DNA of 64,000 nucleotides from Nitzschia sp. DOCU1 (taxonomy: Eukaryota > Bacillariophyta > Bacillariophyceae > Bacillariales > Bacillariaceae). The notes beneath the pieces were generated by a model. The model worked only from the letters and a program-made list of their open reading frames with translations, was not told where the DNA came from and did not search any database. Positions 1 through 9,901 of the stretch are shown one piece after another; position 1 is the first letter of the stretch, and each line of letters starts with the position of its first letter. The translations under genes were made by a program, and so were the position numbers. The stretch lies in assembly GCA_951394045.1 (NCBI GenBank), contig OX595999.1:1116001-1180000 (forward strand), given 5' to 3'.

Positions 1-1
1 T

Positions 2-1261
2 ACGCAGAAAGCCAAAACCTTTTTCGAGCAATTGAAAGAAAAAGAAAAAGAAAGGCCGAGTAAGCGACAAAAGACAAAGCAAGCATCGGCAGAAGTCACC
101 TTGGAACAAGTGGTGCCCATCCGCTACGACGTCATCGCCGCTCACCAATGGAAAGACGCCAAGTTGCTGCAAAAATTAGAAACGAAGAGCAATTACACGG
201 TGAGAAGCAAGGGAAAGCACCGTATCATCTTTAAAGAGGACAAAATTCCCGTACCTGAAACACTGCGGCGACCACTAATTGAATGGTACCACACAAACCT
301 ATGCCATCCGGGGACGGACCGGACAGAGCAAACAATCCGCCGCAGCTTCACATGGAAAAACATTCGTCGGGACGTCCGCCGGCACACAAAGAATTGTGAG
401 GAATGCCAGCGGTTGAAAACAAAAACGACAAAGTATGGCCACTTACCCGCAAAAAAAGCAGAGTACGTGCCATGGAGAAAATTATGTGTCGACCTCATCG
501 GTCCTTACAAAGTTCAAGACGGCAAGGGACGCGTCCACGAACTATTGGCTCTGACCATGATCGACCCCGCAACATCATGGTTCGAGATATGCGAAATACC
601 AAACAAAGAAAGTGAGACAGTTGCGTTGGCTCTCGACAGGCAATGGCTATGCCGATACCCTCGGCCTACTTACATTACCTTCGATCAAGGCGGAGAATTC
701 ACTGGGAAAGAATTCCAGGAAATGCTTGACAGCTACGGAATAAAGGCAAAGCCAGCGACAAGCAGAAACCCTCAGTCAAACAGTGTCGTCGAACGCGTTC
801 ACCTCACACTGCATAACATGTTACGCACCTTCGACCTCCAAGTCCGCGATATGGACCCCCTTGATCCCTGGTCTGGCTACCTCGCCGCCGTTGCGTTCGC
901 CATTCGCAGCACATACCACACCACCACTAGAGCCACGCCGGCTGAACTCGTTTTTGGGCGCGATATGATCATGGAGAAATCATTCGAAGCCAACTGGGAC
1001 GACATCAGACGACAGAAGCAAAAATTAATCAACGATAACAACACACGAGAAAACAAAAAACGAAAATACCACGACTACCGAGTCGGTGACCAAGTACTGT
1101 ACCGACGACGAAAAACAGCGAAACACAATCGCCCATACGATGGCCCATTTACAATCACCCACGTGCATTCCAATGGCAACGTAACCATTGCTCGTGACAG
1201 CCGCGTTAAGCAACGCGTAAATATACGACTCCTTCACCCATTTTCCCCTCGCACATCGTGA
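2..1261 (+). CDS. Ty3/gypsy-type retrotransposon integrase, 5'-truncated by window edge
   Basis: The frame is open from the first bases of the window, so this is the 3' part of a longer pol polyprotein and no start codon should be assigned. It encodes the integrase that inserts retrotransposon cDNA. An N-terminal zinc-binding HHCC module is visible (WYHTNLCHP followed by NCEECQRLK). The catalytic core has the DDE triad: D in VDLIGPY, D in TFDQGGEF, E in SNSVVERVH. A C-terminal GPF/Y-like module (YDGPFTITHV) ends just before the stop, as in Ty3/gypsy elements. No frameshift or stop is seen in this part, so the copy may be intact upstream. Protease and reverse transcriptase would lie outside the window. 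A retroviral or Pao relative is less likely given the GPF/Y tail. Confidence 0.9.
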   Translation, partial: TQKAKTFFEQLKEKEKERPSKRQKTKQASAEVTLEQVVPIRYDVIAAHQWKDAKLLQKLETKSNYTVRSKGKHRIIFKEDKIPVPETLRRPLIEWYHTNLCHPGTDRTEQTIRRSFTWKNIRRDVRRHTKNCEECQRLKTKTTKYGHLPAKKAEYVPWRKLCVDLIGPYKVQDGKGRVHELLALTMIDPATSWFEICEIPNKESETVALALDRQWLCRYPRPTYITFDQGGEFTGKEFQEMLDSYGIKAKPATSRNPQSNSVVERVHLTLHNMLRTFDLQVRDMDPLDPWSGYLAAVAFAIRSTYHTTTRATPAELVFGRDMIMEKSFEANWDDIRRQKQKLINDNNTRENKKRKYHDYRVGDQVLYRRRKTAKHNRPYDGPFTITHVHSNGNVTIARDSRVKQRVNIRLLHPFSPRTS

Positions 1262-2023
1262 CGTGCCCTTGGAAGGAAGCGAGTGCAATACGCCCGCTGT
1301 CCCCTCGGGACTGGACGCACGATTCAACATTCGTCGCCCCTGACGTGGCGACCCAATACCGATATCTATAGAAAGATCCGTCCAGCCAGGAGAGCTCGAT
1401 AGATCTACCTTTACAATAGACTTATTATTTTCACCTACATCTACTTTTCATCGCTAGCGTAGTGCATGGAGAACAAATCGCATTTCCATGCAAAACCATA
1501 AATTACTACCGTCGGTGCTATGGAACATACGATATGTCGCTGGGAGGGTTTATATTTCGAATGATAAAAGACGGAACAAAGGAGTAGAAAACTTCCTTAT
1601 ACCGGGCCGCTGCATCTTAAAATGGGGGTCAACGTTAACGCAGGGCTCCCCAACAAAGCAGCTTTCATGCCGCTTTTGGAGCTGAAGCCAGTTGGTTCCC
1701 GGTGCAGGAGCTAGGTCGACTAGGTCGACCATCGATGAGCAGTAGTTCCAGCAGCAAGACGATACTAATAGCGAAACACTTCATCAGACACCGAATGACC
1801 AACTTGCGACTAGTTATAACCTTGCGCTAATAATGCCTTCATGTTCCGTTTGTACCAAAGTTTTTATGGCTCTGCTTGCAAGAAATTTCTTTCTGTGTAC
1901 CAAACAATTTTTTAGTGATGATCTAGTTTCAAATTTATATTTATATACAGAAGTTCAGAGCCAAGATCATTGGTTTCCTCTACCGTAGGCAAGCTAATGA
2001 TGCTTACCACGTGATGCAAAAAT
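1262..2023. other. Gene-free stretch after the gypsy fragment
   Basis: No coding frame with recognisable content. The 3' LTR of the gypsy element should lie near here, but its partner is outside the window, so it cannot be delimited. A short repeat of AGGTCGACT occurs near 1711-1730. The last 110 bp is the duplicated 3' flank of the first Lhcx gene. Confidence 0.6.
1914..2023 (-). repeat. Duplicated 3' flank of Lhcx copy A
   Basis: This segment downstream of the first Lhcx stop codon is nearly identical to 3663-3764 downstream of the second. The main difference is a short TTTATAT duplication here plus a few substitutions. The duplication unit therefore included the 3' UTR. Confidence 0.9.
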
Positions 2024-2659
2024 TTAACCCATGAAGTGCTCAAGGATTCCCTTGCCGTCGACCAATTCTTGGGCCATGAACCCAGCAGCAGCCAACATAG
2101 CAAGGCGACCGTTCTGCAACTCCTTCGTTTGCATGTTAAAGAAATCCTCAGCATTCTCGGGCTTCAAGCCAAGAGGATCAAACCCAAGGTCTCCGGGAAC
2201 GTAAGAGTCACGAAGAAGTCCGGGCTTTCCAACGGGGACATTCTTGGGCTCAACCCATCCAAGAGTAGCACGCTTTTGTTCGGCGGCACCGATGGAGATG
2301 GTCAACAGGATCCAGAAGAAAGCAGGGACTTGCTCAAGGTGGGTGATGGCAGGTCCAGAAACTTGGGCATCGAAGAGGAACGAAGATCCCTCAACCTTCT
2401 CACCAACCAAGAATCCAAGAACGGCAAGCATGGCAACACGTCCATGAGTCAACTCAGCCTCACGGTATCGCTTGAGGGTGGCCTCATCAGCCTTCTCGGC
2501 GAAACCAAGGGGGTCGAAAAGACCGACAGGGGCGAGAGCTCCAGGAATGGAGTCAGCGGTGAAAGCCTGGAGGGCGGTGGCCTTGTTGTTGCTGCTGCTG
2601 ACAGGAGCGAAGGCAGCGGCAGAGCCGGCAAGGGCAAGGATGGAGGCAGCGAGCTTCAT
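2024..2659 (-). CDS. Lhcx: Lhcx-type (LI818/LHCSR-like) chlorophyll a/c-binding protein, copy A, intronless
   Basis: A 211-residue light-harvesting protein of the stress-related Lhcx clade, whose members act in thylakoids in photoprotective energy dissipation (family knowledge). Residues 1-16 form a signal peptide ending AAA|FAP at residue 17, the diatom plastid import signature. Three membrane helices are visible: about 67-90 (EAELTHGRVAMLAV, with chlorophyll-ligand Glu and His/Arg), 113-135, and 179-200 (KELQNGRLAMLAAAGF). The GFDPLGLKP and GPAITHLEQVP segments match Lhcx rather than Lhcf or Lhcr proteins. The gene is one uninterrupted exon. Its neighbour at 3765-4489 is a near-identical tandem copy with an intron. 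Upstream sequence differs between the copies, so they may be regulated differently. Confidence 0.95.
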   Translation of the reverse strand: MKLAASILALAGSAAAFAPVSSSNNKATALQAFTADSIPGALAPVGLFDPLGFAEKADEATLKRYREAELTHGRVAMLAVLGFLVGEKVEGSSFLFDAQVSGPAITHLEQVPAFFWILLTISIGAAEQKRATLGWVEPKNVPVGKPGLLRDSYVPGDLGFDPLGLKPENAEDFFNMQTKELQNGRLAMLAAAGFMAQELVDGKGILEHFMG

Positions 2660-3662
2660 TTTGATTAAGATAAATGGTTTCTTGCTTTTTGAGATTCTGA
2701 ATTATGAGAACAGGAGGGTGTCGAAATCCAACAGACTCCTCCGCGATGATTTGGTGCCCCCATCAGTTTTGTTGCCAACGCATTCTCGCAACATCACCAA
2801 TCACATCACTGTCCGTTTCGATGTCCCTGCACATCCGATGTTTCTCAGCTGGTTTTCGAAACACGATATCTCTGTCGAGTCAGCCTTTGGAAAGTTTCTA
2901 ACGGTGTGATATCATCCTGTAGCACGTCATCCAATACTTAAATAAGCCTTGTTCTCTTCGGGGCATGTTTATGAACCTCATCGTCGCCTTCCCAGTGGAA
3001 CTGAGCCGGCGCGAAAACACCTGATGATTCAGTCGTGGGGTTGTCAATTGTGCGTCATCCAGTAGGAATGAGTCGAACCAATGCAAACCACCATTGTTGC
3101 ACATCTCGATCGGCAGTTTGGTCATGGTGCGTTGGCGTGATGGATGACTTTCTTGATAACGCTTCTGTACCAAAGAGCTCGACAAGAGGCAATCCGGTCT
3201 GTTGGGAAGGAAGCAGAGCCGTCACCCTAATCTGCTATCAAAGGGTGGATGGAAGCAAGAACGGTCAATGCAAACGACCGAGATACTGTACTGTAGAGAC
3301 CGTCGGATATCGATTCCCATTCAGGCTCAACAGAATTAGCCGCAACATACTAGGCAATCTACTAACTATGACCCGTCAATCTTTATGTAGACATATTTTA
3401 GCTTCTAGCTTTTCGGCGACGTCCGACCAAGGGCATCTTGGGCTGGTTGAGACCATGTACTTTCCCATCGAACTTTACGTTCACTTCCATCTCCATCTTA
3501 CGAGATTTGCAAGTGCACTAAGATTCGACCAAACATGAGGCTAGAGAAAAAATGTTATGTGGAGTAAAGCGCTTTGATTCAGCTTGTCCCAAAATTTTCA
3601 TCGCTGCGCATCGATAGATATTTCATGTCTACTGACCAAGAAAGCAAGGAAAACTGTATTCC
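2660..3662. other. Spacer between the two Lhcx genes
   Basis: About 1 kb separates the copies and should contain the promoter of copy A. The open frames here, including one of 167 codons at 3035-3538 on the plus strand, show no recognisable domain, so I see no supported gene. The sequence just upstream of the copy A start codon does not resemble that upstream of copy B. Confidence 0.6.
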
Positions 3663-3764
3663 AGTGATGATCTAGTTTCAAATTTATATACAGAAGTTTA
3701 GAGCCAAGATCATTGGTTTCATCTACCGTAGGCAAGCTAAGATGCTTGCCACGTGATGTAAAAA
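3663..3764 (-). repeat. Duplicated 3' flank of Lhcx copy B
   Basis: Partner of 1914-2023. Near-identity outside the coding region indicates a segmental tandem duplication rather than convergence of coding sequence. Confidence 0.9.
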
Positions 3765-4489
3765 TTAACCCATGAAGTGCTCGATGATTCCCTTGCCGTC
3801 GACCAATTCTTGGGCCATGAACCCAGCAGCCGCCAACATGGCAAGACGACCATTTTGCAACTCCTTCGTTTGCATGTTGAAGAAATCTTCAGCGTCCTCG
3901 GGCTTCAAGCCAAGAGGATCAAACCCAAGGTCTCCGGGAACGTAAGAGTCACGAAGAAGTCCGGCCTTGCCAACGGGGACATCCTTGGGGTCAACCCATC
4001 CAATGGTGGCTCGCTTTTCTTCGGCGGCACCAATGGCGACGGTCAAAAGGATCCAGAAGATGGCCGGGACTTGCTCAAGGTGGGTGATAGCAGGTCCAGA
4101 AACTTGGGCATCGAAGAGGAACGAAGATCCCTCAACCTTCTCACCAACCAAGAATCCAAGAGTCTGTAACGAACACAAAAAATAAAAGTTGTCGTTAGGT
4201 CGCTGACTTGGTCATTCACTAATCGAACAAAGCATCACCAGAGTACTGTACTTACTGCAAGCATGGCAACACGTCCATGAGTCAACTCAGCCTCACGGTA
4301 TCGCTTGAGGGTGGCCTCATCAGCCTTCTCGGCGAAACCAAGGGGGTCGAAAAGACCGACAGGTGCGAGAGCTCCAGGGATGGAGTCAGCGGTGAAGGCC
4401 TTGAGGGCGGTGGCCTTGTTGTTGTTGCTGACAGGGGCGAAGGCAGCGGCAGAACCGGCAAGGGCAAGGATGGAGGCAGCGAGTTTCAT
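3765..4489 (-). CDS. Lhcx: Lhcx-type chlorophyll a/c-binding protein, copy B, two exons
   Basis: Exon 1 is 4256-4489 and exon 2 is 3765-4163. The 92-bp intron at 4164-4255 is phase 0, with donor GTAAGTAC and acceptor TTACAG. Splicing gives 210 residues, almost the same as copy A. The differences include one fewer residue in the Ser/Asn stretch after the targeting signal and Thr for Val at the splice junction. The same AAA|FAP plastid signal, three helices and Lhcx-specific motifs are present. The start was placed at the ATG matching copy A (MKLAAS), because the longer upstream frame has no counterpart there. The intron falls inside the first membrane helix, just after GRVAMLA. The role is photoprotective antenna function, from family knowledge. 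Confidence 0.94.
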
Positions 4490-5021
4490 TTTGATGATGT
4501 TTGTGATATGATTGTCAAAGTCGGTCGTCGGAATTTTATGACAAGAAAAGGAGACTTTCTGACAGGATGGATACCCATCAAACAATCCTTCGCCGTCGTC
4601 ATTTTTTGCGTTCCGAAATTGACCACGTACGCGTTTCCCATCGGCAGTCTTGGGTGCACAAATTGATATTCAGTCATGCATAATGCCTCTGACTGTCTAA
4701 CGAAATTGCGTAGATTATACATGGCATGTAGAAGCTACATCTGATGTTACCAAAATCCATAATCCAGTGGCTGACGTCATCCTCATCATCCTTTGCCGGA
4801 AGTATAGAAACGTAAGCGGCCAAGACCACTGCAGGAATTGCGATAATAGCTTTTCCATTATCGATAGCCAATCTGTCTGCGCCACCTTCGTTCGGCTGCA
4901 TCCACCGCAACATTTTTGCTCAGCGTCTTGACTCTCACGTGGCATTGAGTTGAAGATTGCTTTGAAATTGCCTCATCGACCAGATCATTGAAAACCAGGC
5001 GTTGCCGACGTAGTAGTTGAA
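4490..5021. other. Divergent promoter region of Lhcx copy B and the plastid Rossmann-fold gene
   Basis: No supported gene. The 532 bp lie between two oppositely transcribed genes and should hold both promoters. No motif could be assigned. Confidence 0.5.
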
Positions 5022-6266
5022 ATGACGATGAAAGTTTCCAGCATCTGTCCCACCAATTTGCTGGTTGCCCTGGGGTGTGTCATCTTATCGTGTTGGCATG
5101 AAACCGGGGTGACGGGCTTCGCTGTGGACCATGGCAAGTTTAGCCCAGCCAAGCCCTCCTCCAATATTGAGACCTCTATACGGTTGGCGGCAGAGGACAA
5201 TGAAAATCCTGAAAGCGAGGCCGATCGCCTCCGACGACAGGCGGAAAAGTTGCGGGAACAAATTCGAGAAATGGAGGAAAGTCTCGGGGACACACCCCGA
5301 CCGCGTAACTATGATTCTCCTCCTCAGGCACCCATGGCGGCGATGCAAAAAGACGAGCCGATGTCTTTGAAGAAAAAACGAGTGCTCGTTGTCGGGGCTA
5401 ATGGGCGACTTGGTAGTATGGTTTGTCGACAGTTGCTCCGTAACAATCCCCAGACAGAAGTTGTTGCGTGTGTTCACTATGTTGGAGAAAATAGCCCAAC
5501 TGCTCGAGGCTACGGACGACTGAGTTACGAAGTCGGTGCTGAAGATGGTGTGGGATCGATTGGAGCGGCCTGGAGTGCTGAAGATCGAACAGCGACTTTT
5601 GAATACGCCGATTACATGCAAGACTATAATTTGCAAAATCTTCGACTGGTCGAGTGTGAATTATTGGATCCTGTACAATGCACGACCATTTGCGAAGGCG
5701 TCGACTCGGTAATTTGGTGTGCCACCGACTTTAATGGAAATCAACCGCGGGCGATCTCTGGACTGAACGTTGCCTTTTTGTTTCGAGCGATCGCGGCGCC
5801 TACCAAAGGCCGCGTCGAAATCGAAGGCTTGCGCAATATCTTGGGTGGATTGAAGACGCAACAGCAAGAAGTTAGGTATCAACAAAAGGCACCTAGCTCT
5901 TCTGACGTCCCGCAGCCGTTGAATGTTGTCCTAGTTTCTACTGCCCCCGACGCCTTCGAGGACTTTGAAACTCCATTTGGAACTTTCAATGGTTTAAAGC
6001 GAGAGGGCGAAGACATTCTCAAAAAGGAATTCCCAAGTTTGTCATACACAATTCTGCAAATGGGCAGATATGACGACAATTTCGTCGCGGAAAATTTGGA
6101 CGTGCAGATAGACGACACTGCGACTCGATCGAGCCAGGACGATGCGAGACAACTCGGTAGACGAAGGATCAACCGAAGAGACGCTGCTCGTGCCGCAGTG
6201 GAGGCGCTAACAAACGACGACCTACGGGGCAAGTCGGTGGCGGTGTGGACCGCAGAAAGAGGATAG
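5022..6266 (+). CDS. Plastid-targeted NAD(P)-binding Rossmann-fold protein (atypical SDR)
   Basis: A 414-residue protein with a hydrophobic signal (LLVALGCVILSC) followed by VTG|FAVD near residue 33, an ASAFAP-like plastid import junction. Residues 65-90 are a charged, probably coiled segment (EADRLRRQAEKLREQIREM). The nucleotide-binding fold begins near residue 120 with VLVVGANGRLGS (GxxGxxG at 125-131). It continues to a conserved-looking C-terminal block around NGLKREGED and YTILQMGRYDDN. The organisation resembles the atypical SDR group that includes TIC62 and photosystem-II assembly factors such as HCF173 and HCF244. No catalytic YxxxK is evident, so a scaffold or assembly role is as likely as an enzymatic one. 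ATG codons occur at 5022 and 5028; either could be used. Confidence 0.8.
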   Translation: MTMKVSSICPTNLLVALGCVILSCWHETGVTGFAVDHGKFSPAKPSSNIETSIRLAAEDNENPESEADRLRRQAEKLREQIREMEESLGDTPRPRNYDSPPQAPMAAMQKDEPMSLKKKRVLVVGANGRLGSMVCRQLLRNNPQTEVVACVHYVGENSPTARGYGRLSYEVGAEDGVGSIGAAWSAEDRTATFEYADYMQDYNLQNLRLVECELLDPVQCTTICEGVDSVIWCATDFNGNQPRAISGLNVAFLFRAIAAPTKGRVEIEGLRNILGGLKTQQQEVRYQQKAPSSSDVPQPLNVVLVSTAPDAFEDFETPFGTFNGLKREGEDILKKEFPSLSYTILQMGRYDDNFVAENLDVQIDDTATRSSQDDARQLGRRRINRRDAARAAVEALTNDDLRGKSVAVWTAERG

Positions 6267-6491
6267 CTTTTCAGATTTTAGCAACATCCTGTCTTCACCT
6301 TCGACTCAAGATAACTTGCAGTACCTGTAGTCGTAGCTGGAACCCTAGAGAGTGGATGTGGAGCTCGTCTAGCTAGTAGTACAATCGAGTGCTGGCCAAC
6401 TGTAGGGTGCAACAAAACGAAATCGAGCTGCAAATTAGAGTTATTTTGTTTGAAAGACTAGCGCCAAAAGGTTGCGGAAGAGTCGTTCTTC

Positions 6492-8666
6492 CTAATGGCC
6501 TCCCATGATGACTGGCAAATCTTGAATAATCAGTGCTTGCTTTTCATGGTCATCCGCGTCCACATCGTCGTAGCCGTCGGCAGATCGCCGAAAGAGCTTT
6601 TCGATATCCTCCAACGATAAGCCCTTGGTTTCGGGAAGAGCAAAATAAAGCCAGCAGTATCCCGCTAACGCCACCCACCCATACAATCCAAAGGCCCCAT
6701 AGGCCGTCAAGGCCGCAGGGCTGCTCAAGGAGAGAAATGTGGCACTCACGACCAAGTTACCAATCCAATTGGTGGCAGTGGAGAAGCTTACAGCGAGTGA
6801 CCGAAATTTCAAAGGATAAATTTCCGAGTTGATGGTCCACGGCATACCCCCCATTCCAATTCCAAATGCCAAGAGGTACATGACCATGAAAAAGACAGAC
6901 AATCGACCGTACGGATTGGAGCACGTGTCATAACTCCATGCACTCGCTTCCATGTTGCCCCCTTGACAAAATTCCGGTTCAAACGGTCCCGTCGCATTGC
7001 CTTGTACACAATGTCCATTGCAATAGCCACATCCAGGAATACTGGCACAGTCATAACAGTATGCTGTTTCACCACTCCAAATCGTCGCCGGCTGCATTTG
7101 ACACAGCGGCTGTGAATGATGCACTTCTTGCGAATAAATGCGGGACATGTAAAACGACGTGGCCAGTCCTAGGAGGGAGAGTGCGACAAAGCCCAACGAT
7201 GTCAATACCAGCGTTCGTCGCCCAGCTCGATCGACCAAAAAGATACTTGCAAAAATACCCACAACCTGAGCCAGGGCCGTAAATCCACTCAACCAAACCG
7301 ACGTCAACTCATCAAAGCCACTCATTTCATAAATACTCGCCGCATAGTACATGACCGTGTTGATTCCTGAAAATTGTTGTACGGCCATGAGACCACACCC
7401 CAGCATCAAGGCACGTCGAGTGGGTGCATGAGACAGCATTTCATGACACCGATAGAAAAAACTGTCTTCATTGACCGAGAATGTAGTGGAGTCATCTTGC
7501 TGCGTAGTAGTGGTAGCCGTCGAATCTCGACTTTCCAACGATGTGTCGCTTCCATATTTTAACGACCGCGGACTTTTCTGCGAGGACGCACTACCATAGC
7601 TATGACCACTACTGTTGCTGGTAGTGGAAGGCATGGCACCGGCAGCAATTTCTTGTAATTCCATCTCCGCTTCATGTTGCGTTTCCCGGAGCGTATACAA
7701 GACTTGTGTCGCTTCCTTGAAACGTCCTTTACCCGCCAACCATCGAGGCGATTCTGGCAACTTTAAAAATCCTACCCACATGACTAGAGACGGCAGAGCC
7801 GCCAATCCCAACATGAAACGCCATCCATCCACTGGAAAATATTGATCAAAGGCTCCATCGACCATACCCGCAAAGAATTGTCCAAAGGTAATCATCAATG
7901 TGTTGATGGTCACTAATTGTCCTCGCATTCGTGGCAGTGCCACTTCGGCAATATACACGGGCGTTGTCAAACTAGCAATGCCAATACCCACACCTAAAAT
8001 GATTCGTCCCACTACCAACATTTCGTAATTGACTGCCACTGCTAAAATGAGACTTCCCAGAGTAAAAATGGCTGCAGCGACTAAAATGCTCGATCGACGT
8101 CCGAATTTGTGATTCAGCGTTCCTCCCGCCAAGGAACTCACAAAGGCAGCAAAGACGGTCGAACTGACAATCACCTCTTGTTGCGACGGCGTTAAATCAA
8201 AGGCTCGTCTCATGGGAAGCATGGCTCCACTAATCACGCCTTTTAGAACCAGAGAGTCGAGCAGGTGAGAAAAAGAACTTTGCAGAAACTGCATTCAGTG
8301 TTGTCATGACGTACCCGTATCATACCCAAAGAGAAAGCCACCAATGGCAGCCATGCCCGTGAGATATTGCATCCTTCTCATGACTTGTTGCCGACGCAAT
8401 GGATCTATCAGGACATCCTCTGCATTTATACTCGCTAATGGATCTTCGCCTGACGATGAGGATTGCAGTTGGGTGTGCAAAGGAACTGCCATATTGTTAT
8501 TGTTGTTATTAGAGCTGTGATTCATCAGACTATCGGAAGAAGAATGAAGCTCGGATTGTGGTGCCTTGTTGGAGAGTTCAATGACAATGGACCTTCGTTT
8601 CATACAAAGTTGCTTGCTGGAAGTAATATGGAAAGAAGAACAAATGAATGACACACACACATTCAT
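6492..8666 (-). CDS. MFS sugar/myo-inositol transporter with cysteine-rich extracellular loop, two exons
   Basis: Exon 1 runs from about 8666 to 8315 and exon 2 from 8239 to 6492. The 75-bp intron (8240-8314, donor GTACGT, acceptor TAAAAG) splits the codon joining FGYDTG to VISGAML, restoring the first-helix motif of sugar porters. Other family signatures are [21 protein letters not shown] after helix 8, and [15 protein letters not shown]. The long cytoplasmic loop is Ser/Thr-rich. A large Cys-rich loop between helices 9 and 10 ([17 protein letters not shown]) resembles the loop of H+/myo-inositol symporters of the SLC2A13/HMIT group. The substrate is inferred, not proven. The first ATG in frame is 8666; 8603 (MKRRS) is an alternative. 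The protein is about 680-700 residues, mostly plasma-membrane helices. Confidence 0.88.
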
Positions 8667-8717
8667 TCTTTGGGAGAGTTGTTGTGGCGTTCGGTTTGTG
8701 AAGATGTTGGACCTCAC

Positions 8718-9901
8718 ATGATCTCTTCGCCGGCAACCAAACTTGTCGTGTCATGATTCATTCGAAGCCCGAACTTGAAGTCGGCGATTTGCCGGGTGGG
8801 GCAGAATTCGCGTGAGCTCGCGAAGGGCCGACGACCGAAAGTACGTTATCATGGATCCAACGATTGGTAGGCCATATATAAAATTGGTACAAAACGTTCA
8901 CGGTAAACTGAAACCGAATGATGATTGGCTGTACCGGCATTCTGGAACCTCCCGAGGCTTGATTTACCGGAAGATTGTGGCAGCCAAAGGACACGCGATA
9001 TCGTTATGACGTGAATTCGGCGATGACGTGGTACGGCTTTGATGTGTTCTGCCGCCACGAAGAAGATATGCGAAGCAATACACGTCATGGCATCACTTTC
9101 ATTGGAGGAAAGTGCAAAACGAACATCCGCGAACATGATGCCGGCAGATGGTTTGGTAGTCAAAGGAGTCTACTTCCGACTAGAATGAGTAGCTAACATA
9201 GCTTTCTATCAAACTTAGTTTTCGCTGCTTTAATACAGTAGATTACATTCATCCAGAACAGAGAGGTATCAACGTGCAATAACAGATATTAGAATGCCGC
9301 ATTGACTAGATTTTCTGTCATTTCCAGTGCTTGCTTCTAGGCCATGCGCAACTTGGCGCCTTTTGGTGGGACGATCGTACAACATCATACCAACACCAGC
9401 AAGAATAGCAACTACAATGAACAATTTTCTAGAAGGGACACGCAGAAATAAACATTCTACTACAAGACGACTTTAGAGGCGATAGTCGGTTCAGATACCT
9501 GGGACCTGATGCAGGGAAGATTGCAAGGCGAAGACGCCCTGCTTCCGGCGTTCCCGTCGCGTCGCCTCCGGCACCAAATGGAGGGGGTCGCTTGAGTCGC
9601 ATTGAAGACTAATCCGAGCAAAAATGGCGCGTCCGTCTGTCAGTCGTGAGAGCGAGTTCAGAGTGATGTGCCTCACGACGACGATGATATGTGTTTGACC
9701 CATCAGCCGATGTTCCATGGCCATGACGGCTGGACATAAAAACAAACAAACATCCAATAGTTGTTGTGGCTTCCGCGGCACCTTGGAAATGTACATCAGC
9801 CCAAGGGAGATGAGTGGATCACACTACGCATGATATAGAGCAATTGGGGAGATCGCCAGATCGGTGAAGGGGAAAGATTCCAAGATCTAATTTTGGTGGA
9901 G
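8718..9901. other. Intergenic region between transporter and GT32 gene
   Basis: No confident gene. A minus-strand frame at 9491-9796 is followed at about 9490 by a possible donor (GTATCT) and, downstream on that strand, by a hydrophobic frame ending in basic residues (LYDRPTKRR). The phases do not match across the apparent intron, so I did not annotate it. Confidence 0.4.

Noticed and set aside
1262..1480. 3' LTR of the gypsy element
   Set aside because: A partner LTR is outside the window, so no boundaries can be supported.
2036..2668. Plus-strand frame antisense to Lhcx copy A
   Set aside because: Shadow of the strong coding bias of the Lhcx gene; a similar shadow occurs on copy B and has no recognisable domain.
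3035..3538. Plus-strand frame between Lhcx genes
   Set aside because: No domain, Arg/Cys-rich random-looking sequence.
9491..9796. Small minus-strand gene with a possible second exon
   Set aside because: A donor and a hydrophobic downstream frame exist, but the phases do not join into one reading frame.
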